A DNA stretch of 64,000 nucleotides from Crotophaga sulcirostris (taxonomy: Eukaryota; Chordata; Aves; Cuculiformes; Crotophagidae). Position numbers and translations under genes: made by a program. The notes below the pieces were generated by a model. The model saw only the letters and a program-made list of their open reading frames with translations. It ran no database searches and was not told the DNA's origin. The DNA lies in contig VYZB01000124.1 of the NCBI GenBank assembly GCA_013397455.1, positions 895,751-959,750 on the forward strand, read 5' to 3'. This document shows, one piece after another, positions 32,549 to 46,420 of this stretch (position 1 is the first letter of the stretch; every line of letters begins with the position of its first letter).

Positions 32549-35500
32549 TCCCAGATGCCAAGTGAAGAATCAGTAAATTATTTTTTAAGCTTTTATGGAT
32601 GTTACTTTTGATCTCTGCCAGTATTTCATTCTGTTTCAGTTGTCCTGCCTATTTAAAAAGGGGGGGATGAGGGGGGGAAGTGCCTTTTTACATTGGGCTG
32701 TCATAGGACTTGATGTTGTTGAAGCTGTTGAAAGACGGATGTGTGTGAGTACCAAGTGCTTTATAAGTGTTCCAACCCTGTAGGTTGCAGGTCTTCTCAG
32801 GTGATATGAGTCAGCTGTGTAATGACAGCTATCAGATAACATCTTCTGTCCCTGCTCAGAGCCAGCAATCGTACGTGTTCGTCTACTGTGTTGGCAAGGC
32901 AAGTTTAGGTCAGATAGAAACCTGTCTAAAGCTCCGATCTGAATAAACAACTGTGCTTCCTCCTCTTCTGACGTCTTCTGCTTTGTGCTTTTTGGCCAGG
33001 ATGTTAATGCTCGTTTCTAACATCTCATAGTACTCACTGCACACGTTGTGGGTGCAATTAATTAAAAAGTGAACTTGTGACATGGTCTGGTTGGTTTTCA
33101 CTAGAGGCGGTGGTTGCTGCCTGAATTCTCTTCAGTGTTAGGTTGGGGAGGTGGTTGTTGTTCGTCGTTGCTCTGCGTGCTCTTACCCTGATGCAACCCT
33201 GATCCTGTGAGGATGCTGGGGTCTCGCTGGGGTGATCTGGACCAAACAGCCAGATGTCACATGGCTGGGGGTGCCTGCTGTAAGGAGTAAGAAACTCTCT
33301 TTAACCAGTTCTTCTGTACCCCCACAACTTGTTCTTTGCTTTGTATTGTAAGGATACGTTTGAGGAGTTGTTATGAATCCAATTCACTTTGGAATTGCAT
33401 CATCAGAAGGCCTCAGGTTGAGGGGTTGTGTAAATCAGAACTTTCCACAACAGTACAAAAGTTTCACGTAAAGCAAATACTCTGTTTCCGCGTTTTGAAC
33501 ACCAGCGCACTGATTAGCGCTTCCTCTCTGTGTTTGTGGCCAGCTTCACGCTGTCGTATCGCTACTTGCAGTGAGGTCTGTGTGTCCTTCAGCACCTGGT
33601 TCTCCTGTGCAGAGCTCTTCTCAGGCAGCTTTCTTAAAACTACCTTTTTGTGAAGCACAAAAAATACTTTCCAATACCCTTAGATCCATTTCACGGCACT
33701 TCTGCATTACCTTTCTACTTGAGTCACCAAGAGGGTTTAACAGAACTGAGAAATAGTTTGTATGTTTCTTACTAGGAGTAATGTTGCCTTGAACACACCA
33801 CCCACAGTGGTGCTGATGGTTACTGGAAAGGACTCATTCTGGTTTGAGGCTGGAATTCTTACCTTTGAAAGCAAGAGGGGAATTTGAATATGGGCAATTA
33901 TTCTATATTAAATGTGCTTTCTTAATTTGTAAAGCACTTGCAGATCCCCCGGCATGAGTGGTGAGACTGTGGCAAGAAAAGAGGAATTTTGCAGATTTCT
34001 GTTCTGTGAGAAGGCTACTTCTGACAGATTTGAATTGTTTAGTTGAAATGGTTCTCATTTGAGAAAGTTAGAAGGGCTTCATTCCTGTCATAACAGAACT
34101 GGGTCACTGTCTTTTTTAACTGGGTCATAGGAGTTTCAGCACGGGAGGCCTCTTGGTGTGTTTGGTGAGGGTCAGGTATTGCCTCACCCTGTCCTGTTAA
34201 CTGACTGCAAGGTTGTGCCTTCTGCCCCAGGTGGTCCTGAGGGTACCGCCTGCCCTCCCAGTGCTGGGCACTGCCTGGTACAGGTGCTTTCTGGTGACTT
34301 AACTGGTTCAACTGAGCTCTACTGGTGCGTGTCTGACCTGGGCAGGAGACCTAGAGGTCAAGCCTCTCCAAGTCAGCCCTGTGTTTTGGCTTCTGCTGTG
34401 GCCAGAGGCTGTCGTGTTTCACTGGAGGAGAGGGAGAACGCAGACATGTGGAACTGTGACTTGAATGCTGTGGGCTCTTTCAGTTCACTTACCTGTTCGA
34501 ATCCTGCTCCCAAAACTGGTGTTACTGTCCTGCTCTGTGAGGGTGACTCCTGCCCTCAAACCCCAGTCTGGGAAGGCTTTGAGAGTTACAGAGTAAACCC
34601 CTCTCATTAGGAAAGAGAGCGTCTCCCCTGTTGTCTGCTCTGTGTGAAAAGCAGCAGTGTCTGCAAACCAAAACAAAACCCCCGTAGCACAACAACTGGC
34701 CTGCTTCCATGAACGAACCCTCTTTCCAGCCCGAGCGCTGCTGAACGCGGGGCACAGGCTGTTATTGAGAGGCTGCTCTCGTATGTGCGCAGAGCCTTGT
34801 GATTTGTGTTCAGAGTGGGAGTCTCCTAGAGTTCAGCTCCGCTGGAACAAAATGTTCAAGACAATGCTGAGGGATCCAGCTGGAGGTTTCGCATTAATGC
34901 AGTGTCAGCCAGATGGAAATGAGGTGGAGAGGGTTGCGGAGCGGCGGGGGATGGGGATCTCTTTGCTTTAGAGGGAAAAGAAAACAATAGTAACTCTGAA
35001 ATACATATTCACATGTACCTATAGTGTGAAATAGGCACGTTCTCCTTCAGCCTGGTGCCAGTAAGATGTCAATTGTGCTTTGTGTGCGGTTGATACAGTA
35101 AATAGGGCAGAGACTGCTCTCGGTGAAAAGCCTGTGCAGTTCCACTGCGTTGGGATGTACACTGACATAACTAGAGCATAATTTGCTCATTGCCTGTGGT
35201 TTTCAGAAGACCTTAGTGATTTTGTGTGTGCGTCTGGACATGCCTGGTACTGGCCTGCTTTTCACATACATTCTAAAATTACAAGTAACTTTTTCAAAAC
35301 TTCAGAGCTTTTTCTAGAAGCAACTGCTACTGGTAAGCCCTGATAGCCCAAATTTGTCCTTTCTGACACCCTTTATGTCTGCTGATGGACAAGCTTATGG
35401 ATAGCTGAGAGCAGAGCAAGGCCCATCATGTTTTTCAGCCTCTCTTTGCTGGATTGCTGTGTTCTTTGAAATGGCTGTGATGGGATAAGGTGGCATCTGT

Positions 35501-38104
35501 TTAAATGTGATGCTGGTGGAATGAAGCTTCCAGCTCCTACTTGTGCATGTCGATGCAGTTGAAATTTTAGATATCTCTTTGCATTTGATGCCAATATTTG
35601 ACATGATAAAAGTAGTTTCATGTTAGTAGTTCCTTTGAGAAAAATTCTGTTATGTTTAGTCCCTTGCTTGCCGTACAAGACTGGAAATTGTAAACTTCAC
35701 CACACCTCAAGAAAATCTGTAGCCATGTGACCGTGGAGAAATAGGGAGCATTAATTTCTCCACTACATCTTGCTTTAAAAAAGTCAAAATCCACGGTGTT
35801 CATCTAAGGACATTGGAAGGAGCTTGGTAGGTGGCTCTTTTATCGAGCCACAGAGGCTGTTCGTATTGTTTGTCTCTTTATTTCTATTGGTTTCCCACTT
35901 GAGCTGAGAAAAAGCAGAACTACCTGACTCAAAGAGCCAGTTCCGCTTTTGCAGAAAAACGATTTAGCAAGAAAGAATCTCTCCTCCCTTTCTTTTATTT
36001 GTGTATTTTGCTCTTTCCTCCTTAAGAGGAGAGGTCAGCAGATTCTAGGGAAATCTACTTTCTTGATTGAGAAATACTTCATGGTCCATTCCTGTAAGGA
36101 GTCTGGGTTCAGCAAGAAATTTTAGACGATCTCTGGAAGCACTGTGGTGTTCTAAACTGTGTTTCAGGGCTTTCTGAGCAACATCAAGTATTGATTTAAC
36201 ATCATAGAGCCTGGATGGTTGCAGCTGGATGGGCAGTGGCACAGCATTGCTTTCAGTCCTCTGAGGAACATCCCTGGGGAGAGAAAACCTCCTTCCTGCA
36301 ATAAAGGAAAAACTTACGATGTATGAAGAATGAGGAGAGGAAGCACAGTGGTGTTCCACTTGGCGACCTTGTCTAGGAATGATCAGTAAGCAAGAGGAGA
36401 TGTCTTCTCCCTTCTGAAATATCCATGGGTCATTCTGCAAGGGACTGAAGACTTGCAGTATTAGTTGACCCTGGTCACGTGTTGGATGCTGAACTGTTAA
36501 TTAAATTACCCACAGCACAGGTCCCTAGCTAAAGCCTTTAAAATCGTTCAGCACTCTTTCGTCTGTGCCTTGGTATCTTCTGGGAGCAGCTTGCAATTAA
36601 AGTCAGATCCTGATGAAAGCCGTTGAGGCTCTTAAAGAGGGTGACACTTGTGGTAGTAAAAAGCCAGCAGACTCTGTGATTTACTGGTGTTGGGTCAGTG
36701 CTGGGAAAGCCCGTGCCACTTCTTTAAAAGTCCCTCTTTTAAAGTTCTCCCAAACATGCAGTTCCCAGGCTCTCTTTCACTACTCTTTGAGAGAATGAAT
36801 GTGTGACTCTCCTCTTCTGTATGTCCCTGTGGTCTGTGCCATCATAAGTTGCATTGCCGTGCTCCGTTTTCCACTGCCTGTGGCTTTGAGGCTTTTGTGT
36901 GGCTTCTTTAGAATTTCGCAAGTACATCACAAGATGCTATTTTGGGTCGCTACAGGATAAAGAGCATTTAAGATCTTCAGGGTGCCCTTTGCCACTTCCC
37001 ATTAAGACTGTGGAGATACTCAGAAAACAAAATGAATAAACCCAAACTCTTGGTAGATCTTTGTCCAGCCTGTTCACTTTTACTCACATAGATGAGTTCA
37101 AAAGGTGTTACTTCATCTTTTTGCCGAGTTTCTTTTGATCCTGACATAAAGTTCTCCAGATAGATAGCTCTTCTACTTCCCAAGTCAGGAGCACGTGGTT
37201 CATCAGCCACAGAACTCAAGTGTGTATCTCCGTCCCTCAGACATCTCTTACACACTGCCTGTAGGCCAAGGAGCTGGGCCAAGCAGGAATAAAGATGCTG
37301 TAGGTGTTTCTTTTTCTGTCTGGGGGTTCCCGATGGCTGTGGATAAGGGGACACTGCTGGTGGGTCTGAATGTTGCGTGGGCCACGTTTCGTTGTGGGTT
37401 AACTTCTCAGGTCTAATACAGAGTGGGCTGTACTTCACTTCTCTGTGAAGGTGCCCCTTCTTACATCTGGGGTGCTTCTTCTCTGAAGTGGGGTGACCTG
37501 TTGATAAATGATGTTGCTTTTAAAGGGCAGGCCCATCATGTAGGTGTGTTGGAGAAGCACCTGCATGTAACCAGCTGAAAGGAACCTGCTGGCGAGAGCT
37601 GCTTGTTCTGCCGTGCCGCATTCCGGTTGGTTCCCACTCCTGCGCGAGGCTTATGTAACTGTCTCTGAGGCAGCAGAGGGGTCACTTCAGGTGGCTGGTT
37701 TGATCTGGTCATGTCTCCTCTCCTCTAATGCTGTCTGGAAGGATTTGTTACGTTCTTTTTTTAAAAGGAGAGGCCAGGCTTGCATGCACTTTTGCACATG
37801 CACACGGCGCTGCCGCACTGGGATTTGAGGGCAAAGGGAAGCCAGGGCTGTGACAGGAGTCGTGATTGGGAATACAATCCTTTCACAGTGCTTTGCTTTT
37901 GCATTTAAAGAAACTTCTGTGTGCTGAGCATTCAGATTCGCTGCCCCAGTGACATCACAGGCTGTCAGGACTACAGTTACTGCAATACCACCAGCAGAGC
38001 TTTGCCTTTCCTGCTTAGTTTGCCTGAGACTCTGGGAATCATTTACATATGTTAAATAGCCATTGTGTGACCTCGTGACAAAGAGTTTTATTTTATCTGC
38101 TCCT

Positions 38105-38214
38105 TCGAGGAATAAACCGAGATAGAGAATGACCTGACTGCTTGTCTGTGGCCACACAAGAAGTTATCTGGTGGACCTGCAATTAGAACCCTGGAGTCCA
38201 GACTCTGCTGTGTT
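38105..38214 (-). repeat. MIR-type SINE remnant (antisense)
   Basis: Antisense MIR order is visible: 'gaggaataaaccgagatagagaa', then 'cttgtctgtggccacacaag', then 'tgcaattagaaccctggagtcc'. These correspond to the tail, core and promoter-proximal part. It is diverged. Confidence 0.65.
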
Positions 38215-41200
38215 CTGATGACTTGATCAGCTCTTCCTCCTGGCACGAAGCCGAGGAGCGGCAAGTCTTCACCTCCAGTGTGGTGTTCTGACCTCCCTTA
38301 TTGTATCTCCAGACCTGAGAATAAAAGCCAGGTGCCATGGCTACCAGTCTCTCGTTTTGAGCAGCGAGGGCACCCGGAGGGTACAGTGGTGAGGAGGCTG
38401 ACCCACCAGCTTCCGTTGAACCTTGCAGCCTTGCAGTAACCTGGGGGCTGCCTTGAGACTTGGTTCCTTTCCTAGGCACTGCTAGAACTTTTCAAATTGC
38501 TTCGATCAGTACTGCTCTACATCAGTACAGCTTTTCCCCCTTTCCCCTCTCCCCACTTCAATTTTTGGGCTTTCAGCTTTGGGATGCTTCTTCGGGGTCT
38601 AATTTTCAGGAGATGTATGCCCTGCACTGTGAAAATAGAGGTCTACTAAAATATGCCAAGGGGAATCTCCAAATGATCCTTGGTGAATGTGATTGCCATC
38701 TTTCTCCACTTACCTCTGTGGGGGGTATCACTATGGGTACATATTGGGGCAATCAGAGATACAGCAGCCGTCATTGCGGGCAGGAGGATGACGAGACACT
38801 TAAAGAGGAGGTGAGACAGAGACTAATCCCAGGCTTATGTCGAAGAGCTTTTCTCTTAAAATAATTTCCATGCTTTTGATGGGATTCTGTGTTGGAGGCA
38901 GTGTTACTTTCAACTGATCTTTCTGTGTCTGTGCTGGCGTTTTAGATAACCATCTAAATACTTTAAAATTATATCTTAATTTGTGTGCTAACTTTATGGA
39001 TTTTACAATTCTGGAAGAAAATGAAATTCACAAACACTTTAGAGATTCACTAAGATAAAAGAACCTGAGGTAACACATTATTTACATTGGTTTAGATAAA
39101 TATACGCTTCATTGAAATTTAGAAGACTGGAGAAGAAAAAAACAGATTTCTTTAAGAGGTGTTTTTTGCAGTGCACAACGAGTTGCAATTTCTCTAATCT
39201 CTTTTGTCTTTGTTTCTTCCCTTCTTCCTCTCAGTCATTTCCCATGGATAAAAATAGATGTTATGCCATTTCACTTTGGAGATCCCAGTTAACAAGGATA
39301 TAAAGGAAGCTTTGTGCCTTAGATCTCGTCTGTTGGGGTGTAGGTTTTTTGCTTAATGGCTCACAAACTTTAAGTCATTGCTCTTCCTTCAAAGGCTTTT
39401 GGGACTGGGCAGATTTTAGGATGAAACACCATGTATATGGGATTTCAGGTTATATGTGAACAGTATACGAACTCTGCTCTACACCTATTTTATGGTTCCT
39501 TGCCATATGAATTGGCATGTGAAAGTCCAACTGATGTCAGCTGAAGTTTTAAGTAAAAGTTTTGCTTTTTTTAATAGCTGCTACCATTAATGTAACTCTT
39601 TATACACACACAGAAAATGCAATGTCCTGTGTGGTAACATGGTGCCTCTTTGACAAAGTAGAAAACCCAGAAACCAAGCTCAGTGTAGGAGAAGAAAGAT
39701 AAAAGTTTGGATGTCTACCAAAACACCCTGAGCTGCAGTCAGAGTTTCTTACCAGCATAAATTACAGGAGAGAACTAAACAGCATGAGGTTGACACATCA
39801 CAATACTCCTTCCCATATCCAGTGTTTCTTTCTAAAGCAGAAACTGTGTTTGGCTCTGTTTTCTCCCCAAACTGTATTCCATGTTTCTCTAGGAGAAGGA
39901 CCTATATAGCATTGCTTGTTGTGAGATCTCTCTGCAGAAACATGCTGTGCAAGCTAGCATTTATTTTAATGACAGATGTTTATGGTATGTTACTTTATAG
40001 ACAAGATGTTCAAGGAGATACTGAACTATTTACCTGAACCTTTTAATTATAGCAAGAAGTGACTGTAAACAAACTGAAACTTACATATCTTGCTTTATAG
40101 TAAGCCTGGAGTTCATGCTCCTTTCTTTCAGCTGTACGTAGTTTGACTGCTGGTGTTCATTCCAGATTGGACTGGGTCCATGATGATCCATCACTTTGGT
40201 AAAGAAAATTAGGGGGGTATGTGTAAATTCCTAATGTTTTTGAAAGCAGTGAGTCTAGTTGTGTTCAGGCGCCACTGTAAAAGGCATCCACATTCCACAG
40301 AGCCCTTTCTCAAAATGTTTCCCAGCACAACTTAAATTAATAATAATAAAAAAAATCTTTCCCCCCTGGTGTTAATTTATTTGTAGGCGAGGTGCATGTT
40401 AAATTCAGTAAATAGCTTCCTGCATTTTTATAAGCATTTAAAAGTATCAGGCTCATTGGCAGTATTGGAAGGGTTCATGTGGTCTTTGTTTAGTGTTGGG
40501 ACGTAAGCTACATGCATGCAGTGAAGGAGAGGGATGTACCCTTCTGCTGACCAGATGTTAGATGGAAAGAAAAACAAAATACAAGGATCTGAAACAAAAA
40601 AAAAAAAAAGGGAAGAATAAAAGTTGTGCTAAAAATTTACTTTTCAACCCTGTGTAGGTTTTACAACGAATAGCTAGAGAACTCAGTTTGGCAAAAATAA
40701 TGCTTCCTTTGTCATAGGAGTGAATAAAGAGAACTCCATCATGGGAACAGAATTAGAAATGCTTCCATTTTTCTGAATGTAGGGAAGAGAGAAGAGCTGG
40801 CAAAGGTGAATTTCCCAAAGAACTTGAGGCTCATTTTTAAGGCAAAAGAATTTTCCCTTCCAAAACTTTACCTCTAAGAGAAGAGATTAGCACAGTGTAT
40901 TCTTCCCCAAGTGGCAACCGTGTTCATGTTCTTTGGTTCTGGACATTACTGAATATTGGACTACACTGACCAGTGAACTGATTTCTTTCTGGGACACAAT
41001 CATGTGCTTTATACAGTTTTTATTCTGTTGTATCAAACCTACATAAATTTGTTAGAGGTTATCTAATCTACCACACCATGCACCTGCCTGGGTTTGTCTC
41101 GGGTCTGTTCTGTTCTGCGAAGGGCTCCGCTGTATTGAGGATGCCTGTTAGCATTTGGGCTTATTTAACAAGAGTAAGATGAGGATCGCAAGGAAAAGTG

Positions 41201-41654
41201 AAGTAATGAGTAGTGCAGAGTCTTCTGTGATTGTGTCTTGTGTAGAAAATTATATCCGACCAGCATGAATCCATATGAGAAAAAAACAAACCGAAATGAT
41301 GATTGAACCTGAACAAATCTGCAGGTAAAAAAGAAATTTCCCTGAGCCAACCCTAGGTACTGTACCTGTTTTACACATGTGACTGCGTGGCTTCCTGCTA
41401 GCGTTGGTGAGTCTGTGCTGTGTTGTGACCAACAGCAAACACAGAGAGCACCTACGGGACACAAGGGAGCAATGAAGTCCTACTGAAGTATGTGAGAGGA
41501 GAATCCATCCCCTCATTAAAACTAGGTGGTAAAAGTTAAGATTCCTCTTGAGCTCCTGTCTGTGCATTTCCTAGTAAAGTTCATGAGAAATTAAAGCTGT
41601 GCCTAACTGAGAGAAGCACTGAGTTGAGGCTTTCTCTGGTTTTGAAAGGCTGAA

Positions 41655-41697
41655 TTCTTTTCTTTTTCGTTTTCTTTCTTTCTCCCTCTCTCTGCTC
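41655..41697 (+). repeat. Pyrimidine tract (CTTT/CTCC)
   Basis: A low-complexity stretch of T and C with one G. It resembles a polypyrimidine tract, but no plausible exon follows. Confidence 0.8.
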
Positions 41698-41940
41698 ATT
41701 AAAAAGGTGCTATTTGTGGTCATTAGGAGTCACCCAGAGCAATTAGGTCCAACTGACCTTCTGATAGCTATTCAAGACAGAAGCTAAAGCAGGATTGCAT
41801 TGTAAACAACAACAGAAAGGGGGTCGCACTAAACTTTATGGCTTGTTGGTATGCCGGGGGAGATTAGAGGATGATGCAGTCAGCATCCCTGTAAATCTTA
41901 TTTATCGCTGATGTGGGGGAGGACACCGTATCTGAGGGGA
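41698..41940. promoter_or_regulatory. Candidate intronic enhancer (RUNX and FOX motifs)
   Basis: A RUNX core TGTGGT (41,715-41,720) and a perfect forkhead core TGTAAACA (41,801-41,808) lie in a stretch without simple repeats, flanked by ATTAG/AATTAG cores. The look is that of a conserved noncoding element. There is no direct evidence of conservation or activity. Confidence 0.25.
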
Positions 41941-44900
41941 ATCCTAGGACAGTGAGGTTGTGAACTTTGGGGTTTTCTCAGTTAAAATGGTAGAGGGAGT
42001 AATGGAAGAAGGAAGGACTGAAATAACAGAATAAGGCCAAATGACTCAGCTCTGAGTGTGACCTGCTTGTGGGCTGGAGTTAGACAGAAGGGAAAAATAC
42101 CTTCTTAATTGTGGTATGTGAGGATGGCCGTTGTGTGCATCCATCTTGCCTGTATCCCTCTCAGAAAGCGGAGAACAGTAAGCGCTGAAGGACGGAGCAG
42201 AGATGGGGCTAAGCACACAGCGATGCTCTCCCCAGTGTATGCTCCAGTCACGTGTGGCTTAAGGGCTTCCTGAGCTGGAAGTTACGTCTGTGTGTTTAAT
42301 AGCCTTAAGGGACTTCCCTTCCCTGAGTTTGTCAGTGCTTGATTTCATCAATGTTGTGGTCTTCAGTGAAAAACCAGTTCCGACCGAAGTATCGCTCGTC
42401 GCTTAGCACGGGTCTGCGGTTGGAAGTCGAGAGTCTGTCCGTGCCGGGAAACTCAGTGCAATGGGAAGAAAAGTAGGAGTCCAGTGTCCACCACAGCAGC
42501 TCCCTGCCTGGGCTTCCTATACAGCAGAGTTGGGCTGTGGAAGCGCTGTTGTTGGGGGCAAAATGACTTGTCTTTTAGAGGACTCCATCCATGTGGGAGC
42601 TATTTGGAAATAGGTGCTGCTGGGTTTTGTGTGTCCATGAGCCAGTATGTTTAAAATGTGGTGCCTGTATGCACTGACAGAACAACAACCGAGGGAATAG
42701 TTGTGAAGCGCTCCCTAGGACCATGTCTGGCCCTTGTGTAGATGGCAGTGTCAAAACTTGCATCCAGTTTTCTGGGCAAGGAGCAACTCCTCCTGTGTTG
42801 CCTCAAACGTGTTCTAGATTTGTGGTATAATGTGGAAGTGTTCCTGCTGCTGTCTCTGACCCAGGCCCGAATTCCTTGCACGGAATGGAAAGCGCGTTGG
42901 TACAAACGGCATCAGCTCCTTTAAGGTCTGGAGGTGCCTGCATCCCCCCGCGTGGGATGGGGAGGAAAGGGCTCGGCCCCTTCCAGTTTTATGTGGGGTA
43001 AGGCAGTCACTGGGTTGAAGGAGGCTCTCAGTGGAGTCCACCATCTGGCAATCATAAAACCAGTAATCAACATTTTTCTGAGGAGGATGGTGAGGAAACG
43101 AGCCGCAGCGATTGTGGGGCGGCCAGGCCCTGTGCAGACACCTTTATGGCTCTGCTCTGCACTGGTTGGTGTCTGCGCCGTGGGTCAAAAGTTCAGCCTG
43201 TCCTCGCCCCTTCTTTTTGCTTCCAAAGATGGGAATTAGGCTGGGGCCTGGAATGCTGGGAGACAGTAAAATGGCTTGTCCTGGCGAGGCCCTGCTGCCG
43301 CCTGCGCTGCGGTGGAGGCGGTGGTGCCGCTGGGATCGCGGGCACTGGGACATTGAACACGGCTGGAGTGGCCAGGCCGCCTCCCAGACAATGAACTGGC
43401 AAGGTCAGCCTTTTCGGTCACTTTTCTTTTTTTTTTCACTGAGCACAATTAGTAGCTTATAAAGGCTGTTCTGCTGCTGGACCAGACCTTGGAAGGAAGC
43501 AAGATGAGGAAGGTGGCAGAGGCTGCTGTGCCCTTTTCAAAAGAGACAGTACACTGTCAGTAGAGCACTCTGGGCAACGCTGTCTCAGAAGCTCGTGACA
43601 TTAAAGGGGAAAAGGGGTTGATGATTCAGCAGATGTGATACTTCCTTGAATGATACCACGGGAAAGTAAAAGTTGGAGTGAGTTTTTCTCTTCTGCTGAC
43701 CTGCATGGTGTCTAGGAGTGCAGCTCCTCTCTGGCTGTGTTACCCAGCGATGCACCCACCCTGCGAGAGCTGCCAGATGTGCCAGAGGTGCTTTGTACAT
43801 TAAACAAATGCCCTAATCGTTCGACCCGATTCTCCTCCTCATAATGAAAATAAGGAGCACAAGTAACTGCAGGAATGCAGCTACACCCACTGCAGAGTCA
43901 GTGCCCAGGCAGGATGGGAGTTAAGGTGTAACAACAGCATTCAGAAATGCCAGAAACCAGGAGCAAGTCTGAAATACGAAGGAGGTTGAATTCTGAATAC
44001 AGAACGTTTTTAATGTGATAGGAGAGCTTTTCCTAAACAACAGAACTCAATTAAATTCTTTATTATTCAGAAAAAGAAAATCTTAAAGTAGCCAGCCTGG
44101 TTAATGTGAATCGTTCTGTAAACTGTTTTTTCACCCCGTGCAACACGGAGCCTCCAGATTAACAAATACGCTGGAATGCTGAACGCACATCTGGTCTACA
44201 TTATTGTAGGCCCGGCCGTAATCACGTGGAGAAAGCTACCTTGGGTTTTTATGTAGAAATGTTTGTATTATACAAAACCCCTGTTGCCAAGCAATTTTTA
44301 TTAAAACGACCAGTTCATGCTGAATATTGTGTCCTGCTGAGGAACTCAGAGTGCCATGAAAATCCATGTACAGCTTCACTCCCATTGCTGACGTTCCAGG
44401 GGCTGCGAGAAACCAGCGTACTCGGGATGGGGGAATGCGGTCAGAGATTTTGTCTGCACTAACACTTTTCTTTTTTGGAATAGTCAGTTCTTGCCACCTT
44501 GACAGCCTTGCCTATCCTAGTCATAGTGCATTGCTATATCTATAACCACCATTTTGCCTGAATGCTGCAGCAGATGCTAATGACATGAAATTAAAATGTC
44601 AGTGCCTAGACTGAGCTAGGCCTCCTGGTGGTCCTCTGCTCAAAAAAGTGAGGAATTAAACCAAAACATATAGTAGCCAAGGGGAGCACGGCAGGGGCTA
44701 GTTTTGAGGGCTGGAGGGTTTCTAATGATGCGTGGAAGATTAGAAATGCTTACTTTGAAATCCCAATTCTCAGGACATAATTTTAGAAGTTGCTTAGGAT
44801 AATTCTCTTAGGGACTTAAAATGATTAAGATTTACCATGTGCCTTAAAGATGCTTCACATTAAAATACTGCTCTGACCTGACTAGTGGCGCTTTCCAGAA

Positions 44901-46333
44901 CTGGAGTCTAGAAGTATTACCTTCAATCCAGGAGTTCCACTCAGTGAAATTTGGGTTAATAAATATCCATGGAGCTTCTCGCTCACAGTGCATTCATCTT
45001 GGTGTACTGGGGTGGTGTCCATAGTAGAAAGTTAGAAATAGATACTAGCAAACCTCTGGGCTTCTCCTGTTACCAGTCTGCAAGAGTTAGAGCGCTGGCA
45101 CTCATGGTGGGTTAGGAAAACTTCCACAGCATTTTTCAAGCACAAAGACCCTCCAGTTAAGGATGTTATTTTGCATTTCCAGCTAAAAGCAGGCTGCATC
45201 ATTTTGTCTGTACAGTAAAAACTTAGCAAATGGCACTAAAGGTCACAGGACAGGAAGGGGAAGCAGGAGGGCTGGTTTTGTAGCCTTGTGTCAGTCACAA
45301 CTGTCTGCCGGAAAACCACAGAACCCTGCCTTAGTGTCGACGTCCAGTCACAACACACGCAACGTGGCCAAGTGGGTTTTTCCTGTCCAGCAGCTCTGTG
45401 TGTTCCCATACAAAGTACCACCTTCTCTTATCCGATGTGTCCAGTGGGAGATCCAGGAGCTGTTACAGAGTGTGTGCAGCTTTATATCCTGCTCTGGCGT
45501 AAATTGCCTTGGTTTAGTCTGTTGTAGATTGCTGTGACGTAAAGAAGCAAGGACTGATGGATGGAGAGGCTTCTTCCAGAGCTGCTTCCTCCATTTCACA
45601 ATAGAGGCGTATTTGCATGCAGATGAAGGACATCTTGCATAGTTCCTCTCCAGACTGGCTAGAAGTTAGATTTTTTTTTTTCCAAATAGATGTGGTAATT
45701 GGTGATGGGTTTTGTCACTGTTGTGGCCTGTGTGACTGTTTCCTTCAGTTTCAGTGCAGGTTGGTTTGCCCTCCCCTGGAGACCAGCGTGAAGCAGCACA
45801 GGGCTGCGCATCCAGGGCGCGTGACTCGCGTGCTGGCGCTTGGCAGAAGTGTCTGTGATTGAACAACACTGGAATGTGGCACGTAAAGTGTCTGGAGGGC
45901 AGCACTCAGTGCTGTGCCCACGTCTTCAGAAAACGAACTTTCCCTGCTGTTACTCAGTTGTGCCTTAGGGGAAATGCCTGCAGTGCAGTCTGTGGCGCCG
46001 TAGTAAGTCGCAGTCCTGCTCTAAATATGGAAACATTTGTGTTGGTACAGAAGCAATTTCAAAACTGCCGTATTCTTCTTGTTTCAGCAATGATGACCTA
46101 AGCACTGGCTCAGTAGACGAGATCTAAGGTTGATTTAGTGTGGACTGTTCCTAAGAATGCCTCAGTAAGTGCTCCAGGTAGAGTTATTACAAAGGCAAAC
46201 ATCTGGTGGTGCCTTCCTAGTATGCCTTTCCCAGATACTGTGTGTGCATCCAGAACTTCCTGGCCCTTTTTATTATGTCTTGATGGATTTTTCTTCCACA
46301 ATTCTTGATGGCTTTTGGAACTTTTGCAAGCTT

Positions 46334-46420
46334 TTGGCATCCACCGTATCTTGTGGCAATGAATTCCCCAGTTGTGTCTGGGATATGAAAAACATCCCCA
46401 TTTGTTCCTTCTCTATTTCC
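46334..46420 (-). mobile_element. Possible old CR1/L3-type LINE fragment
   Basis: The + strand pattern 'ggcatccaccgtatcttgtgg', 'caatgaattccccag' and the following T/C-rich stretch resembles the antisense of an amniote-wide old CR1/L3-like 3' region (cues: 'catccacaac...tggcaatgagttccacag'). The match is from memory of the family and is diverged, so this is a tentative call. Confidence 0.35.

Larger units (their letters stand above)
24301..41690. other. Intron 1 interior: no gene
   Basis: Contents are simple repeats (19-base poly-A at 24,468-24,486; CTTC repeat at 25,237-25,290; AAAC repeat at 27,418-27,439; CTTT tract at 31,201-31,245; TA/TG repeat at 32,523-32,548) and two MIR remnants (31,490 and 38,105). 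The longest ATG frames, such as 34,158-34,610 (150 codons) and 36,977-37,438 minus (153 codons), have no recognisable domain. I treat them as chance. Confidence 0.6.

Noticed and set aside
34158..34610. 150-codon open frame in the intron
   Set aside because: No similarity to a known family and no exon structure around it; overlaps minus-strand frames of similar quality.
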